A DNA stretch of 14,704 nt from Dehalococcoidia bacterium (GCA_030612165.1 JAUWOK010000017.1:1-14704), one strand, 5' to 3'. Counted from the first letter of the stretch, positions 1-10,244 are shown. The notes: generated by a model from the letters alone, not told the origin. Numbers and translations: made by a program.

Positions 1-1153
<1,153 letters not shown>

Positions 1154-1156
1154 CAA

Positions 1157-1190
1157 GGAATTATAAGGCGAATAGCCTTTGATTAATTCC
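1157..1190 (+). other. nested hairpin directly after the 16S 3' end
   Basis: GGAATTA (1157-1163) pairs perfectly with TAATTCC (1184-1190). Inside it AAGGC (1165-1169) pairs with GCCTT (1175-1179) around a 5-nt loop. It starts 3-4 nt after the mature 16S end and is not followed by a T-run. A 3'-processing or stability element for pre-16S RNA is therefore more likely than an intrinsic terminator. The structure is seen directly; the role is inferred. Confidence 0.5.
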
Positions 1191-1288
1191 CAGGTCGATC
1201 GGTTTTCGGCGTGTTTGTGTCGATTATCGTTTGGTTTTAGAAAAGGTTCTTCCTTCCGCTATTCAGTTGTTAAGGTCAGTGTTTTATG

Positions 1289-1318
1289 TTGACAAGCTAT
1301 CGACGGTGATGGTATATT
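1289..1318 (+). promoter_or_regulatory. candidate extended -10 promoter for rpoB-rpoC-ruvB
   Basis: A perfect -35 TTGACA (1289-1294), an 18-nt spacer and -10 TATATT (1313-1318, 5 of 6 consensus) preceded by TGG (1310-1312), which makes an extended -10 (TGn). The predicted transcript would start near 1325 and leave a leader of about 215 nt before rpoB. It is the best promoter match in the spacer. Confidence 0.6.
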
Positions 1319-1373
1319 AGCGTTTTGCGATATGGGTAGCAGTTTTCTTCCCCTCTTTATGTGTTTCTGTTTA

Positions 1374-1402
1374 TTGACAGGTTAAATGTAGCGGTATTGT
1401 AT
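1374..1402 (+). promoter_or_regulatory. possible second, weak rpoB promoter
   Basis: A second exact -35 hexamer TTGACA (1374-1379) lies 160 nt upstream of rpoB. The -10 is poor: TTGTAT (1397-1402) at 17 nt spacing, or TATTGT (1395-1400) at 15 nt. It may be a secondary start or chance in T-rich DNA. Confidence 0.22.
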
Positions 1403-1528
1403 GTCGTGTCGTTGTCGTGTGTATCAGCTTTTTCATTTTTTCCTGGAATTGTTTCTTCGGAGCAGAGTTGGTTTAGCGCATTTTTGAGTGGCTCTGTGTG
1501 CTGATGTTGCTTTTATTTTGAGTGTTTT

Positions 1529-1535
1529 AAGGAGG
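1529..1535 (+). promoter_or_regulatory. ribosome binding site of rpoB
   Basis: AAGGAGG, an exact complement of the anti-SD in the 16S gene of this window (CCTCCTT, 1147-1153), lies 4 nt before the ATG at 1540. The spacing is short but the pairing is perfect, and it fixes the start. Confidence 0.8.
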
Positions 1536-1539
1536 GTTC

Positions 1540-4500
1540 ATGTCTGTTCTGCTGGCATTTGATAAAGACACAGCTATTTCTGAATTGTTGGGTGCTGAAA
1601 TTGCTTCACCGGAGGTTATGGCGATACCTGACTTTGTCACTATCCAGCTTGGTTCGTTTCGCTGGTTTCAGGAAGAAGGATTAAGGGAGCTTTTTAATGA
1701 AATTTCGCCTATTCATGGTTACTCCCCTTCCAGATTTGAATTACGTTTTTCAGATTACGAATTTCGGCAACCTCAATACACCATTCAAGAATGTCTTGAA
1801 CAGGGCTTGACTTACTCGGCGCCCCTGTATGTACAGGTGCAGCTTATAGTTAAGGAGACTGGGGAAGTTAAGCAGCAGGATTTGTTCTTTGGAGATTTCC
1901 CTCTGATGACAGGGGCAGGAACTTTCGTTATTTCCGGAGCGCAGCGGATAGTGGTAAGTCAGTTGACTCGTTTCCCTGGTGTGTACTTTACCATGGCCAA
2001 GGATCCTGCCAGCGGCAGGGAGGTTTGCTCTGCCAAACTTATACCCGAGCGAGGAGCCTGGCTGGACTTTGATACTTCAGGCAGGGGCGTTATCTCTGTG
2101 AAAGTGAGCGGCAAGCGAAAGATACCTGTTACTACCTTGCTTCGCGCTATAGGTTTTGAAAAAGATGACCAGTTGCTAGCTCTTTTCCGAGATGTGGATA
2201 CTTCTCCGAATTTAGCCTTTATTCAATCCACAATGGAGAGGGATTCGTTGGTTAAGAATAAGGCAGAGGCATTAACGGAGATATATCGCAAACTCTCTTC
2301 TGGTGATCCACCCAGCTTGAGTAGCGCTGAAAACTTTTTAAATAATATGCTTTTTAATATTCGGCAGTTCAGTATGGGAGAGATTGGCCGTTATAAACTC
2401 AGCAAAAAGCTGGGCATCAGTGCTCCTTCCGAGTGTTCCTCTTTGACACCTGACGATTTGGTGCAAATAGTAAAGCGTATCATTCTGATAAATAATGGCC
2501 AGGAAGCTCCAGACGATATCGATCATCTGGGAAATCGTCGTGCTCAAACAGTGGGCTTTTTATTACAGAAACAATTTCGTATTGGGTTGGTACGTTTGGA
2601 GAGGGTTTTTAAGGAAAGGATGAGCATTGTCGAGGCTGCTACGGTGACTCCCGCTGCTTTAGTTAATGTTCGCCCTGTAGTGGCTGCAATAAGAGAATTT
2701 TTTAGCAGGTCTCAGTTGTCTCAGTTTATGGACCAGACTAACCCTTTGTCTGAGTTGACACACAAAAGGCGTCTCTCTGCCATGGGCCCGGGGGGATTAT
2801 CCAGGGAACGTGCTGCAGTGGAAGTTCGTGATGTCCACCACTCTCATTATGGCAGACTTTGTCCTATAGAGACGCCTGAAGGTCCCAATATTGGATTGAT
2901 TAGTTCTTTGGCAACTTATGCCAGGGTTAACAGATATGGTTTTATAGAAACTCCATATCGTAAGGTTATCAGAGAGGTGCTTAATACCAAGGCACAATTG
3001 CTGGGCAGGACAGTTCGCGAAGATGTGTTTGATGACGCAGAGCACCTGGTAGTTAAGGCAGGGGAAAACATCACTGAGGGCGTGGCCAGGAAGATCACTT
3101 CCTCTGCGGTGTTGAAGGTTAAGGTAGTGCCATTTGTTTCCGATCAGATTGTTTATCTGATCGCCGATGAAGAAGAGACGTGTACCATAGCTCAGGCTAA
3201 GGTAGTCCTTAACAACGAAGGGGAATTTGTGGAGAGAAGGATACAGGTTAGAAAAGGTGGCAGCTATTTTAACGAGTTGGCAGAGAAGGTTGATTTCATG
3301 GATGTTTCTCCCAGACAGCTTTTCAGTGTATCTGCCTCGCTCATTCCGTTTTTGGAGCATGACGATGCTAATCGGGCATTGATGGGCTGTAATATGCAGC
3401 GTCAGGCAGTGCCTTTGTTGCGTCCTCACGCTCCTCTAGTAGCTACCGGGATGGAGAGAGAAGTAGCCAGAAATTGTGGACAGGTAGTTTTTGCCGACGA
3501 AGATGGAGAAGTAATTTCCGTTACCAGTTCCCAGATTGTAATCGGGGACGATGAAGGAAAGAGGCACGAATATTCCTTGAGTAAGTTTACTAGAACCAAT
3601 CAGGGAACATGTATTAATCAACATCCTGTGGTGTACAAAGCCGATAGGGTTATGAAAGGAGACGTTCTTGCCGATGGTTTTGCCACCCAGGGGGGAGAAC
3701 TTGCTCTTGGGCAAAACATTATTTGTGCCTTTATGATCTGGGAAGGCTACAATTACGAAGATGCTATAGTTGTTAGCAGAAGGTTGGTCAAGGACGATGT
3801 GTTCAGCTCAATACACATCGAAAAGTACGAGATAGAGGCCCGCGATACCAAGCTTGGGCCGGAAGAGCTTACCGTAGATATTCCTAACGTTACCGAAGAA
3901 GCGCTGGGTGACCTTGATGAAGAGGGTATTATCCGTGTCGGCGCCAGGGTAGAGGCCGGTGATATTCTGCTGGGGAAAATTACCCCTAAGGGTGAAACCG
4001 AATTGACTGCAGAAGAAAAGTTGCTACGGGCGATTTTCGGGGAAAAAACACGCCAGGTGAAGGATAATTCTCTGCGTGTTCCTCCTGGTGAAGTGGGGGG
4101 GGTTATAGGTGTTCGGGTCTTTTCTCGTGACAATCATGACGAGTTGATGCCAGGAGTACATAAGCTTGTTCATGTGTGGGTTGGCAGAAAGCGCAAACTT
4201 TCTATCGGCGACAAGATGTCCGGTCGACATGGCAATAAGGGAGTTGTTTCCATTGTGGTGCCAGAAGAGGATATGCCCTTTTTGCCCGATGGAACGCCTG
4301 TGGATATGATTTTGAATCCACTCGGAGTCCCATCTCGTATGAATATTGGGCAGGTTATGGAAACTCACCTGGGTTGGGCGGCTGGCGTTCTGGGATTTCA
4401 AGCGCTGACCCCGATTTTCGATGGAGCCAGCAATGATACTATTGAGAATGCTCTAGCTTTAACCTGGATAGCGTGGCAAGCGGGGGTGGTGATTTTTGAT

Positions 4501-5223
4501 AGCAAGGGGGCAATCAGTGGTTCTGTTGATTGGAGCAAGGTCAAAGAATGGCTTTCTGTCAAGGGTTTTGATACAGAGAAGATGAAAGGGGAGAGGTCCT
4601 CGGGGCTGGCAAAAGTGATCTGCCTTCGCTTGTGGCTTGAGGGATCAGGGGTGGATGTCCAATCTTTGGAAGATCATGACCTGGAGCAGGCAACTCGAAA
4701 ACTTTATAAAGAGAAGAGACTTATTCCTCCAATCTGGGGTAAGACTGAACTGCGGGACGGTAAAACCGGCAGGAGTTTTGACCAGCCAGTCACTGTAGGT
4801 AATATTTACATGATGAAGTTGATACATATGGTAGGAGACAAGGTGCATGCCAGATCTACAGGCCCGTATTCTCTTATCACCCAGCAGCCATTAGGAGGCA
4901 AGGCCCAGTTTGGAGGTCAGCGTTTTGGGGAAATGGAGGTGTGGGCACTGGAGGGGTACAACGCTGCGTACACGCTTCAGGAGATGCTGACCATAAAGTC
5001 CGATGATGTAGTGGGGCGTGCTAAGGCTTATGAAGCTATAGTGAGAGGAGAAGAGATTCCTCAGCCAGGCATCCCGGACTCGTGCAAGGTGTTGTTTATG
5101 GAATTGCGCAGTCTAGGTTGCGCTGTAGAGTTACTGAATGAAGAAGAGGAGAACTTGAATCTATTCGGAGGACATCGAGGAAAACCAAAGGCTAAACTTT
5201 ATGAAGCGGGGAGTGACAGGTAA
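1540..5223 (+). CDS. rpoB: DNA-directed RNA polymerase subunit beta
   Basis: The beta subunit forms one side of the RNA polymerase active cleft and the rifampicin pocket, in the core enzyme with alpha, beta' and omega. It is 1227 residues long and complete, with a perfect SD before ATG 1540. The rifampicin region at residues 390-415 keeps the drug-contacting Q395, F396, D398, H408, R411 and S413, while the E. coli L533 equivalent is M415. Downstream the family motifs CPIETPEGPNIGL, GDKMSGRHGNKG, HARSTGPYSL and QQPLGGKAQFGGQRFGEMEV are all present. Between the FDGA motif (960-963) and LRDGKTG (1071-1077) lie 107 residues where I recall about 21 in E. coli, so there is a lineage-specific insertion of about 85 residues. 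The stop is 2 nt before rpoC, indicating translational coupling. Identity is certain. Confidence 0.99.
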   Translation: MSVLLAFDKDTAISELLGAEIASPEVMAIPDFVTIQLGSFRWFQEEGLRELFNEISPIHGYSPSRFELRFSDYEFRQPQYTIQECLEQGLTYSAPLYVQVQLIVKETGEVKQQDLFFGDFPLMTGAGTFVISGAQRIVVSQLTRFPGVYFTMAKDPASGREVCSAKLIPERGAWLDFDTSGRGVISVKVSGKRKIPVTTLLRAIGFEKDDQLLALFRDVDTSPNLAFIQSTMERDSLVKNKAEALTEIYRKLSSGDPPSLSSAENFLNNMLFNIRQFSMGEIGRYKLSKKLGISAPSECSSLTPDDLVQIVKRIILINNGQEAPDDIDHLGNRRAQTVGFLLQKQFRIGLVRLERVFKERMSIVEAATVTPAALVNVRPVVAAIREFFSRSQLSQFMDQTNPLSELTHKRRLSAMGPGGLSRERAAVEVRDVHHSHYGRLCPIETPEGPNIGLISSLATYARVNRYGFIETPYRKVIREVLNTKAQLLGRTVREDVFDDAEHLVVKAGENITEGVARKITSSAVLKVKVVPFVSDQIVYLIADEEETCTIAQAKVVLNNEGEFVERRIQVRKGGSYFNELAEKVDFMDVSPRQLFSVSASLIPFLEHDDANRALMGCNMQRQAVPLLRPHAPLVATGMEREVARNCGQVVFADEDGEVISVTSSQIVIGDDEGKRHEYSLSKFTRTNQGTCINQHPVVYKADRVMKGDVLADGFATQGGELALGQNIICAFMIWEGYNYEDAIVVSRRLVKDDVFSSIHIEKYEIEARDTKLGPEELTVDIPNVTEEALGDLDEEGIIRVGARVEAGDILLGKITPKGETELTAEEKLLRAIFGEKTRQVKDNSLRVPPGEVGGVIGVRVFSRDNHDELMPGVHKLVHVWVGRKRKLSIGDKMSGRHGNKGVVSIVVPEEDMPFLPDGTPVDMILNPLGVPSRMNIGQVMETHLGWAAGVLGFQALTPIFDGASNDTIENALALTWIAWQAGVVIFDSKGAISGSVDWSKVKEWLSVKGFDTEKMKGERSSGLAKVICLRLWLEGSGVDVQSLEDHDLEQATRKLYKEKRLIPPIWGKTELRDGKTGRSFDQPVTVGNIYMMKLIHMVGDKVHARSTGPYSLITQQPLGGKAQFGGQRFGEMEVWALEGYNAAYTLQEMLTIKSDDVVGRAKAYEAIVRGEEIPQPGIPDSCKVLFMELRSLGCAVELLNEEEENLNLFGGHRGKPKAKLYEAGSDR

Positions 5224-5225
5224 AG

Positions 5226-8200
5226 ATGTTTGAGTTTAATGAAGTCAGCGCTATCAGAATAGGGCTTGCTTCTCCTGAACAAATCAAGAGTTGGTCTCAT
5301 GGAGAGGTGATCAAAGCGGAGACGATAAACTATCGTACCCTTAAACCAGAGAGAGACGGTCTTTTCTGCGAGCGCATTTTCGGTCCCACCAAAGATTTCG
5401 AGTGTTTTTGCGGAAAATATAAGAAGGCACGTTACAGGGGGATTGTTTGTGACAAGTGTGGAGTTGAGGTAGCACATTCCAGTGTGCGTAGAGAACGTAT
5501 GGGCCATATTAACTTGGCTGCGCCGGTAACGCATATCTGGTTTTCCAAGCTGGTCCCCAGCCGTCTCGCACTTCTTCTCGCTATTTCTCCTCGCAATCTG
5601 GAGAGAGTCATCTACTTCAGTCATTATATTATTATTTCAGTAAACGAAGAAGCAAAGAAGGAAAAAGTTCGGCAGGTGAAAGAAGCGGCGGAGCAATATA
5701 TGGTTGCCCGAGAAGAGGAAGTGACCAGGGAGATTGAAGAACATCAATCCAGAAGTAATGTTTCAGGGGAAGGGGAAGAAGAGGTAAAAGAGGTGAATCA
5801 ACTTCGTGCTGACTTCATTGAAGCGAAGGAAAAGCATAATGAAGACCTTAAAATAAAGGTGGCAACTGTAGAGCGTTTGCAGCCGAAGCAATTGTTGACA
5901 GAGGAAGAGTATCAAGAGTTTAGCGAAGAATATGACGATGTTTTTGAGGCAGGCATAGGCGCGGAAGCGATTCTGGAACTTCTCAAGCAGATTGATGTGG
6001 AGGCATTGTATCAGGAGATACTCACGGAGATGAAGACTGCTTCGGGGCTGCAATATAAAAAGATTGTCAAACGATTGCAAATTGTTAATGCTTTCAGGCG
6101 CAGTGGAAGCAAGCCTGAATGGATGATTTTAACCACTTTGCCTGTTTCGCCGCCTGCTCTTCGTCCTGTAGTATCTCTGGAGGGTGGTCGCTTCGCTATC
6201 AGCGATCTGAACGATCTTTATCGCCGGGTTATCAACCGCAACAATCGTTTACGGCGCTTGATGTCGTTGGGAGCGCCTGAAGTTATTGTTCGCAACGAAA
6301 AGCGCATGCTTCAGGAGGCCGTAGATGCTCTGATAGATAATGGCCGCAGAGGTCGTCCCGTAACCGCGGGGAGCAGCAACCATGAATTGAAGTCGCTCAG
6401 CGATATGTTAAGAGGTAAGCAGGGACGGTTTCGTCAGAACCTTCTGGGAAAGAGAGTGGACTACAGCGGACGTTCTGTGATTGTGTCAGGCCCGCAGCTC
6501 AAGTTGCATCAGTGTGGCCTGCCTCGTCATGTGGCACTGGAGTTGTTTAAACCTTTTGTTATGCATAAACTTATAGAGAAAGGTTATGCCAATAACATAA
6601 AGAGTGCCCGTAGACAGGTGGAGAGGGCAGAAGGAGAAGTTTGGGACATACTCGGCGATTTGGTGAAAGAACGTCCCGTATTGCTCAATCGTGCTCCTAC
6701 CCTGCACCGTTTGAGCGTCCAGGCCTTTGAGCCTGTCTTAATTGATGGGAATGCTTTTCAGCTTCATCCTTTGGTTTGTACTGCTTTCAATGCTGACTTT
6801 GATGGTGACCAGATGGCAGTTCATGTGCCTTTGTCTCGTGCTGCGGTAAAAGAAGCTAGAGAGCAGATGCTCAGCATTCACAATATGTTATTGCCCAGTA
6901 ACGGATCACCTGTGATGGCTCCTACCCTGGACATGGTTATCGGGTGCTATTATTTGACCAGTATCAAGGCAGGGGCTGTGGGGGAGAAAAAGAAATTTGG
7001 CAGTTTTGCAGAGGCCAAGCTGGCTTACGAGTTTGGCAGGGTGGCTCTCGGTGCTGAGATTGAAGTGCGTAGTGACGGTGTGTCAAGGCAGAAAATAGAG
7101 ACCACCGTAGGGCGTATCCTGTTTAACGAGGCACTGCCGCCGCAGCTGCGTTTCTATAATGAGGTAGTGGACAAGGGAATTTTGCGTGAACTGGCTGCGA
7201 AGGCTGCGCGGATACTGGACGACACAACCGCTGCTGCTACCCTGGATAGCTTGAAGCAGCTGGGATTTGAATATGCTACGAAGTCTGGCGTTTCTATTGC
7301 TATGAGCGATATTGAGGTTCCAGAGGGCAAGAAAGAGAGACTGAAGCAAGCTGAAGAGAGGGTTATCCTTGTTGAAGATGAGTTCAATCGTGGGTTAATT
7401 ACTGAAGGGGAACGTTATAACGGCGTAGTGCAAATATGGACAGAGGTTACTGAGCAAATTACAGAAGAGATGATCATGTCTATGGACCGCCAGGGTGCTA
7501 TTTATATGATGGCGACTTCAGGGGCGAGGGGTAACTTTGCTCAGATTAGACAGATGGCGGGGATGAGAGGGTTAATGGCTGATCCTTCGGGGAAAATTAT
7601 AGAAGTTCCTATTAGGTCCAGTTTCCGTGAGGGATTGACGCCTATGGAGTACTTTATTTCCACGCATGGTGCCCGTAAAGGTTTGGCTGATACTGCGCTG
7701 AGGACTTCAGATAGTGGATATCTTACCAGGCGACTTGTTGATGTGGCGCAAGATGTCAGCATAACGGAGAATGATTGTGGCACTACCGATGGGGTATGGA
7801 TACTGCGTCCTGAAAATGATTTGTTGCCTTCTTTTGAGGAACGAATTGTCGAGTATCTGGCGGCCAGAGAAGTGGCCGATCCTCAAACAGGAGAGATAAT
7901 CGTTTCCCGTGATGAGGAGATCGATGAAGAAAAAGCGCGTCGAATTGCCAGTACGGGAGTAACACAAGTTTACGTAAGATCTCCCTTAAGTTGCCGTTCT
8001 AAATTTGGTATTTGCCAGAAATGTTACGGGATAGACTTATCAAAGAGGCAATTGGTTCAGGAAGGCATTTCCGTAGGCATTATAGCTGCGCAGAGCATAG
8101 GAGAGCCTGGCACGCAGCTTACTTTGCGTACCTTTCATACAGGAGGGGTAGCCGGTAAGGATATTACCAGTGGTCTGCCGCGTGTAGAGGAACTTTTTGA

Positions 8201-9197
8201 AGCTAAAACGCCTAAAAATACTGCCCTCATCTCCGAGATTGACGGCACCGTTGAGATAGAAGAGAATGAAGCGGAGCGGGTAATAAGAATTTGTCATCCG
8301 GAATTTTATTTGGACGAGTATCCCTTGCCGGCTGGTGCCAGTTTGGTCGTGAAGGAGGGTGAAGCCGTTGACATCGGAGCACCTCTTTTTTCTGTGCAGT
8401 CCGATGATCTTGCCGAGAATCTTCCTGTGGTAGTGGAAGAGGGGCAGTTGCCTGCGGTGGCGCGGATATCGGGGAAAGTAATAGTAGGAGAAGATAGCCT
8501 TTGTATTCAGTATGAAGATACAAACGAGAGAAGATATCGTGTGTCCCCGGGTGTTCGCCTCCTTGTAAAAGCTGGTGGTGAAGTAAGGGCGGGAGAGCAA
8601 CTCACCGAGGGAATAATTGACCCGCAAGATATCCTGCATGTTCTGGGCAAGGAAGCAGTACAGCAATATTTGATTGATGGAGTACAGAAAGTGTATCGTT
8701 TTCAGGGTGTGACTATTCATGATAAACATATTGCCATTATTATTCGCCAATTGTTGAATAGAGTGAAGATCGTTTCTTCTGGTGACACTGAATTTTTGCC
8801 AGGGGAAATGGTTGATTTCTCTGACTATGACGATGTTAATACTGGCGTGCTGGTAGAAGGTGGAGAACCGGCAACAGCTCAGCCTGTTTTGCTGGGAATG
8901 ACTAAAGCCAGTTTAAATAAGTATAGTTGGCTGGCAGCGGCTTCTTTCCAAGAAACCAGCCATGTCCTGGTTGATGCGGCGATCAGGGGCAAGGTTGATA
9001 GGCTGCGTGGGCTTAAGGAGAATGTTATCCTGGGGAAACTTCTTCCCTCCTGCGTAACGGCGAGGAAGAAAATGATAGCGGAGTTGGAGAAAAGAGTGCT
9101 GGGCGAAGCAGAGGAAGAGGCAGCGGCTGCCGAATCTATCATGCTGGACACACCTTCTTCCGCTGCCCAGGATACGCCGGATACTTCAATGGTGTAA
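5226..9197 (+). CDS. rpoC: DNA-directed RNA polymerase subunit beta'
   Basis: The beta' subunit (1323 residues) carries the catalytic Mg-binding aspartates of RNA polymerase. The N-terminal zinc site is C60, C62, C75, C78. A charged clamp coil spans about 135-245. RPVT and KQGRFRQNLLGKRVDYSGRS precede the catalytic NADFDGD at 522-528 (Asp 524, 526, 528). The bridge/trigger region includes GLTPMEYFISTHGARKG. The second zinc site is C851, C923, C930, C933, followed by GIIAAQSIGEPGTQLTLRTFHTGG. There is no large E. coli-type insertion in the trigger loop. Between DGTV (1006-1009) and LTEG (1126-1129) there are about 115 residues where I recall about 50 in Bacillus, apparently two tandem beta-sandwich units. 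The acidic, Ala-rich C-terminal tail is poorly conserved. It starts 2 nt after rpoB, and ruvB follows by 10 nt. Confidence 0.99.
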   Translation: MFEFNEVSAIRIGLASPEQIKSWSHGEVIKAETINYRTLKPERDGLFCERIFGPTKDFECFCGKYKKARYRGIVCDKCGVEVAHSSVRRERMGHINLAAPVTHIWFSKLVPSRLALLLAISPRNLERVIYFSHYIIISVNEEAKKEKVRQVKEAAEQYMVAREEEVTREIEEHQSRSNVSGEGEEEVKEVNQLRADFIEAKEKHNEDLKIKVATVERLQPKQLLTEEEYQEFSEEYDDVFEAGIGAEAILELLKQIDVEALYQEILTEMKTASGLQYKKIVKRLQIVNAFRRSGSKPEWMILTTLPVSPPALRPVVSLEGGRFAISDLNDLYRRVINRNNRLRRLMSLGAPEVIVRNEKRMLQEAVDALIDNGRRGRPVTAGSSNHELKSLSDMLRGKQGRFRQNLLGKRVDYSGRSVIVSGPQLKLHQCGLPRHVALELFKPFVMHKLIEKGYANNIKSARRQVERAEGEVWDILGDLVKERPVLLNRAPTLHRLSVQAFEPVLIDGNAFQLHPLVCTAFNADFDGDQMAVHVPLSRAAVKEAREQMLSIHNMLLPSNGSPVMAPTLDMVIGCYYLTSIKAGAVGEKKKFGSFAEAKLAYEFGRVALGAEIEVRSDGVSRQKIETTVGRILFNEALPPQLRFYNEVVDKGILRELAAKAARILDDTTAAATLDSLKQLGFEYATKSGVSIAMSDIEVPEGKKERLKQAEERVILVEDEFNRGLITEGERYNGVVQIWTEVTEQITEEMIMSMDRQGAIYMMATSGARGNFAQIRQMAGMRGLMADPSGKIIEVPIRSSFREGLTPMEYFISTHGARKGLADTALRTSDSGYLTRRLVDVAQDVSITENDCGTTDGVWILRPENDLLPSFEERIVEYLAAREVADPQTGEIIVSRDEEIDEEKARRIASTGVTQVYVRSPLSCRSKFGICQKCYGIDLSKRQLVQEGISVGIIAAQSIGEPGTQLTLRTFHTGGVAGKDITSGLPRVEELFEAKTPKNTALISEIDGTVEIEENEAERVIRICHPEFYLDEYPLPAGASLVVKEGEAVDIGAPLFSVQSDDLAENLPVVVEEGQLPAVARISGKVIVGEDSLCIQYEDTNERRYRVSPGVRLLVKAGGEVRAGEQLTEGIIDPQDILHVLGKEAVQQYLIDGVQKVYRFQGVTIHDKHIAIIIRQLLNRVKIVSSGDTEFLPGEMVDFSDYDDVNTGVLVEGGEPATAQPVLLGMTKASLNKYSWLAAASFQETSHVLVDAAIRGKVDRLRGLKENVILGKLLPSCVTARKKMIAELEKRVLGEAEEEAAAAESIMLDTPSSAAQDTPDTSMV

Positions 9198-9207
9198 CAT
9201 TGAAGGG

Positions 9208-10239
9208 ATGAGCGGGTCTATGCGGGTGATATCAGGCAAGGGCAGTGGAGAGGACATACCCGTTGACTTTGATTTGCGGCCGAGGAGCCTTGACGAGTTT
9301 GTCGGGCAGGAAAAAGTCAAAAATAATCTCGGGATTTTGATAGCTGCTGCCCGGAAGAGGCACGAAGCCCTGGATCATGTACTTCTTTATGGTCCGCCCG
9401 GTCTGGGGAAAACTACACTTGCCTATATTATAGCCGCCGAGATGGGGGTTAATATCAGGGTGAGTTCAGGCCCGGCGATAGAACGCTCGGGCGATCTGGC
9501 GGCTGTCCTGACTAACCTTCGGGAAGGAGATGCCGTTTTCTTTGATGAGATTCATCGTCTCAATCGCACAGTGGAGGAGAAGATGTATCCTTCAATGGAA
9601 GATTTCGTTTTTGATATTTTTGTGGGCAAAGGGCCTGGTGCAAAGAATCTGCGCCTGAATTTACCGCATTTTACGCTCATCGGTGCTACGACGCGCTTTG
9701 CTTTATTGAGTGCCCCGCTTCGCGATAGATTTGGAGCTGTGTATCGCCTTGATTTTTATGACGAAGAAGCTATTAAGATTATCCTGAAGCGTTCCGCAGC
9801 CATTCTTAACGTGCCAGCCGATGAAAATAGCCTTGCTCAAATTGCCCGCCGTTCCCGGGGCACACCGAGAGTGGCGAATCGGCTCCTCAAGAGGTTGCGT
9901 GATTACGCTCAGGTTATGGCTGATGGTGTTGTCACTGAGAAGGTGGCGCTGGAAGCGCTTTCCAGGCTAGAAGTGGATCGGATTGGCCTGGACGACATAG
10001 ACCACAAAGTATTACATACCATAATTGATAAGTTTGGCGGTGGGCCTGTGGGGCTGGATACCATAGCCGCTTCTATCAGCGAGGATGCTGATACCATAAT
10101 GGACGTTTATGAGCCATATCTTTTGCAGCTTGGTTTTCTGGAACGTACTCCCCGCGGTAGAATGGCTACCAGACTGGCCTACGAACATTTAGGGTTGGAT
10201 TATAACAGGGATCAGCCCCAAGTTAGCCTGTGGGGTTAA
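9208..10239 (+). CDS. ruvB: Holliday junction branch migration ATPase RuvB
   Basis: RuvB is the hexameric AAA+ motor that, with RuvA, drives branch migration of Holliday junctions in recombinational repair. The protein is 343 residues, the normal size. Walker A GPPGLGKT is at 62-69, Walker B FFDEIH at 111-116, sensor-1 GATTR at 159-163 and the arginine finger LRDRFG at 171-176 (R174). The winged-helix C-terminal domain contains GGGPVGLDTIA. Walker B has FFDE where most RuvB have FIDE, a mild change that keeps D113 and E114. The start is ambiguous: ATG 9208 has GAAGGG immediately adjacent (no spacer), while in-frame ATG 9220 has the same GAAGGG 12 nt upstream and begins MRVISGK, closer to typical RuvB N-termini. 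Only 10 nt separate it from rpoC, so it is probably co-transcribed with rpoBC. ruvA and ruvC are not in this window. Confidence 0.97.
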   Translation: MSGSMRVISGKGSGEDIPVDFDLRPRSLDEFVGQEKVKNNLGILIAAARKRHEALDHVLLYGPPGLGKTTLAYIIAAEMGVNIRVSSGPAIERSGDLAAVLTNLREGDAVFFDEIHRLNRTVEEKMYPSMEDFVFDIFVGKGPGAKNLRLNLPHFTLIGATTRFALLSAPLRDRFGAVYRLDFYDEEAIKIILKRSAAILNVPADENSLAQIARRSRGTPRVANRLLKRLRDYAQVMADGVVTEKVALEALSRLEVDRIGLDDIDHKVLHTIIDKFGGGPVGLDTIAASISEDADTIMDVYEPYLLQLGFLERTPRGRMATRLAYEHLGLDYNRDQPQVSLWG

Positions 10240-10244
10240 ACCTT

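Larger units (their letters stand above)
1154..1539 (+). other. 16S-rpoB intergenic spacer (no gene seen)
   Basis: About 386 nt between the 16S 3' end and the rpoB start codon. It is AT- and T-rich and holds no plausible ORF, tRNA or 23S start. It contains a nested hairpin just after the 16S 3' end, one good and one weak sigma70-type promoter, and the rpoB ribosome binding site. I see no hairpin followed by a T-tract, so read-through from the rRNA promoter into rpoB cannot be excluded. Confidence 0.8.

Noticed and set aside
1154..1539. Possible tRNA or 23S start after 16S, and a CRISPR array anywhere in the window
   Set aside because: No cloverleaf or 23S-like sequence in the spacer, and no regularly spaced repeats anywhere.
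2797..3429. Long reverse-strand open frame of 210 codons inside rpoB
   Set aside because: It lies antisense to a highly conserved region of rpoB, with no protein-family resemblance. The same holds for other reverse frames within rpoB and rpoC, including 8040-8750.
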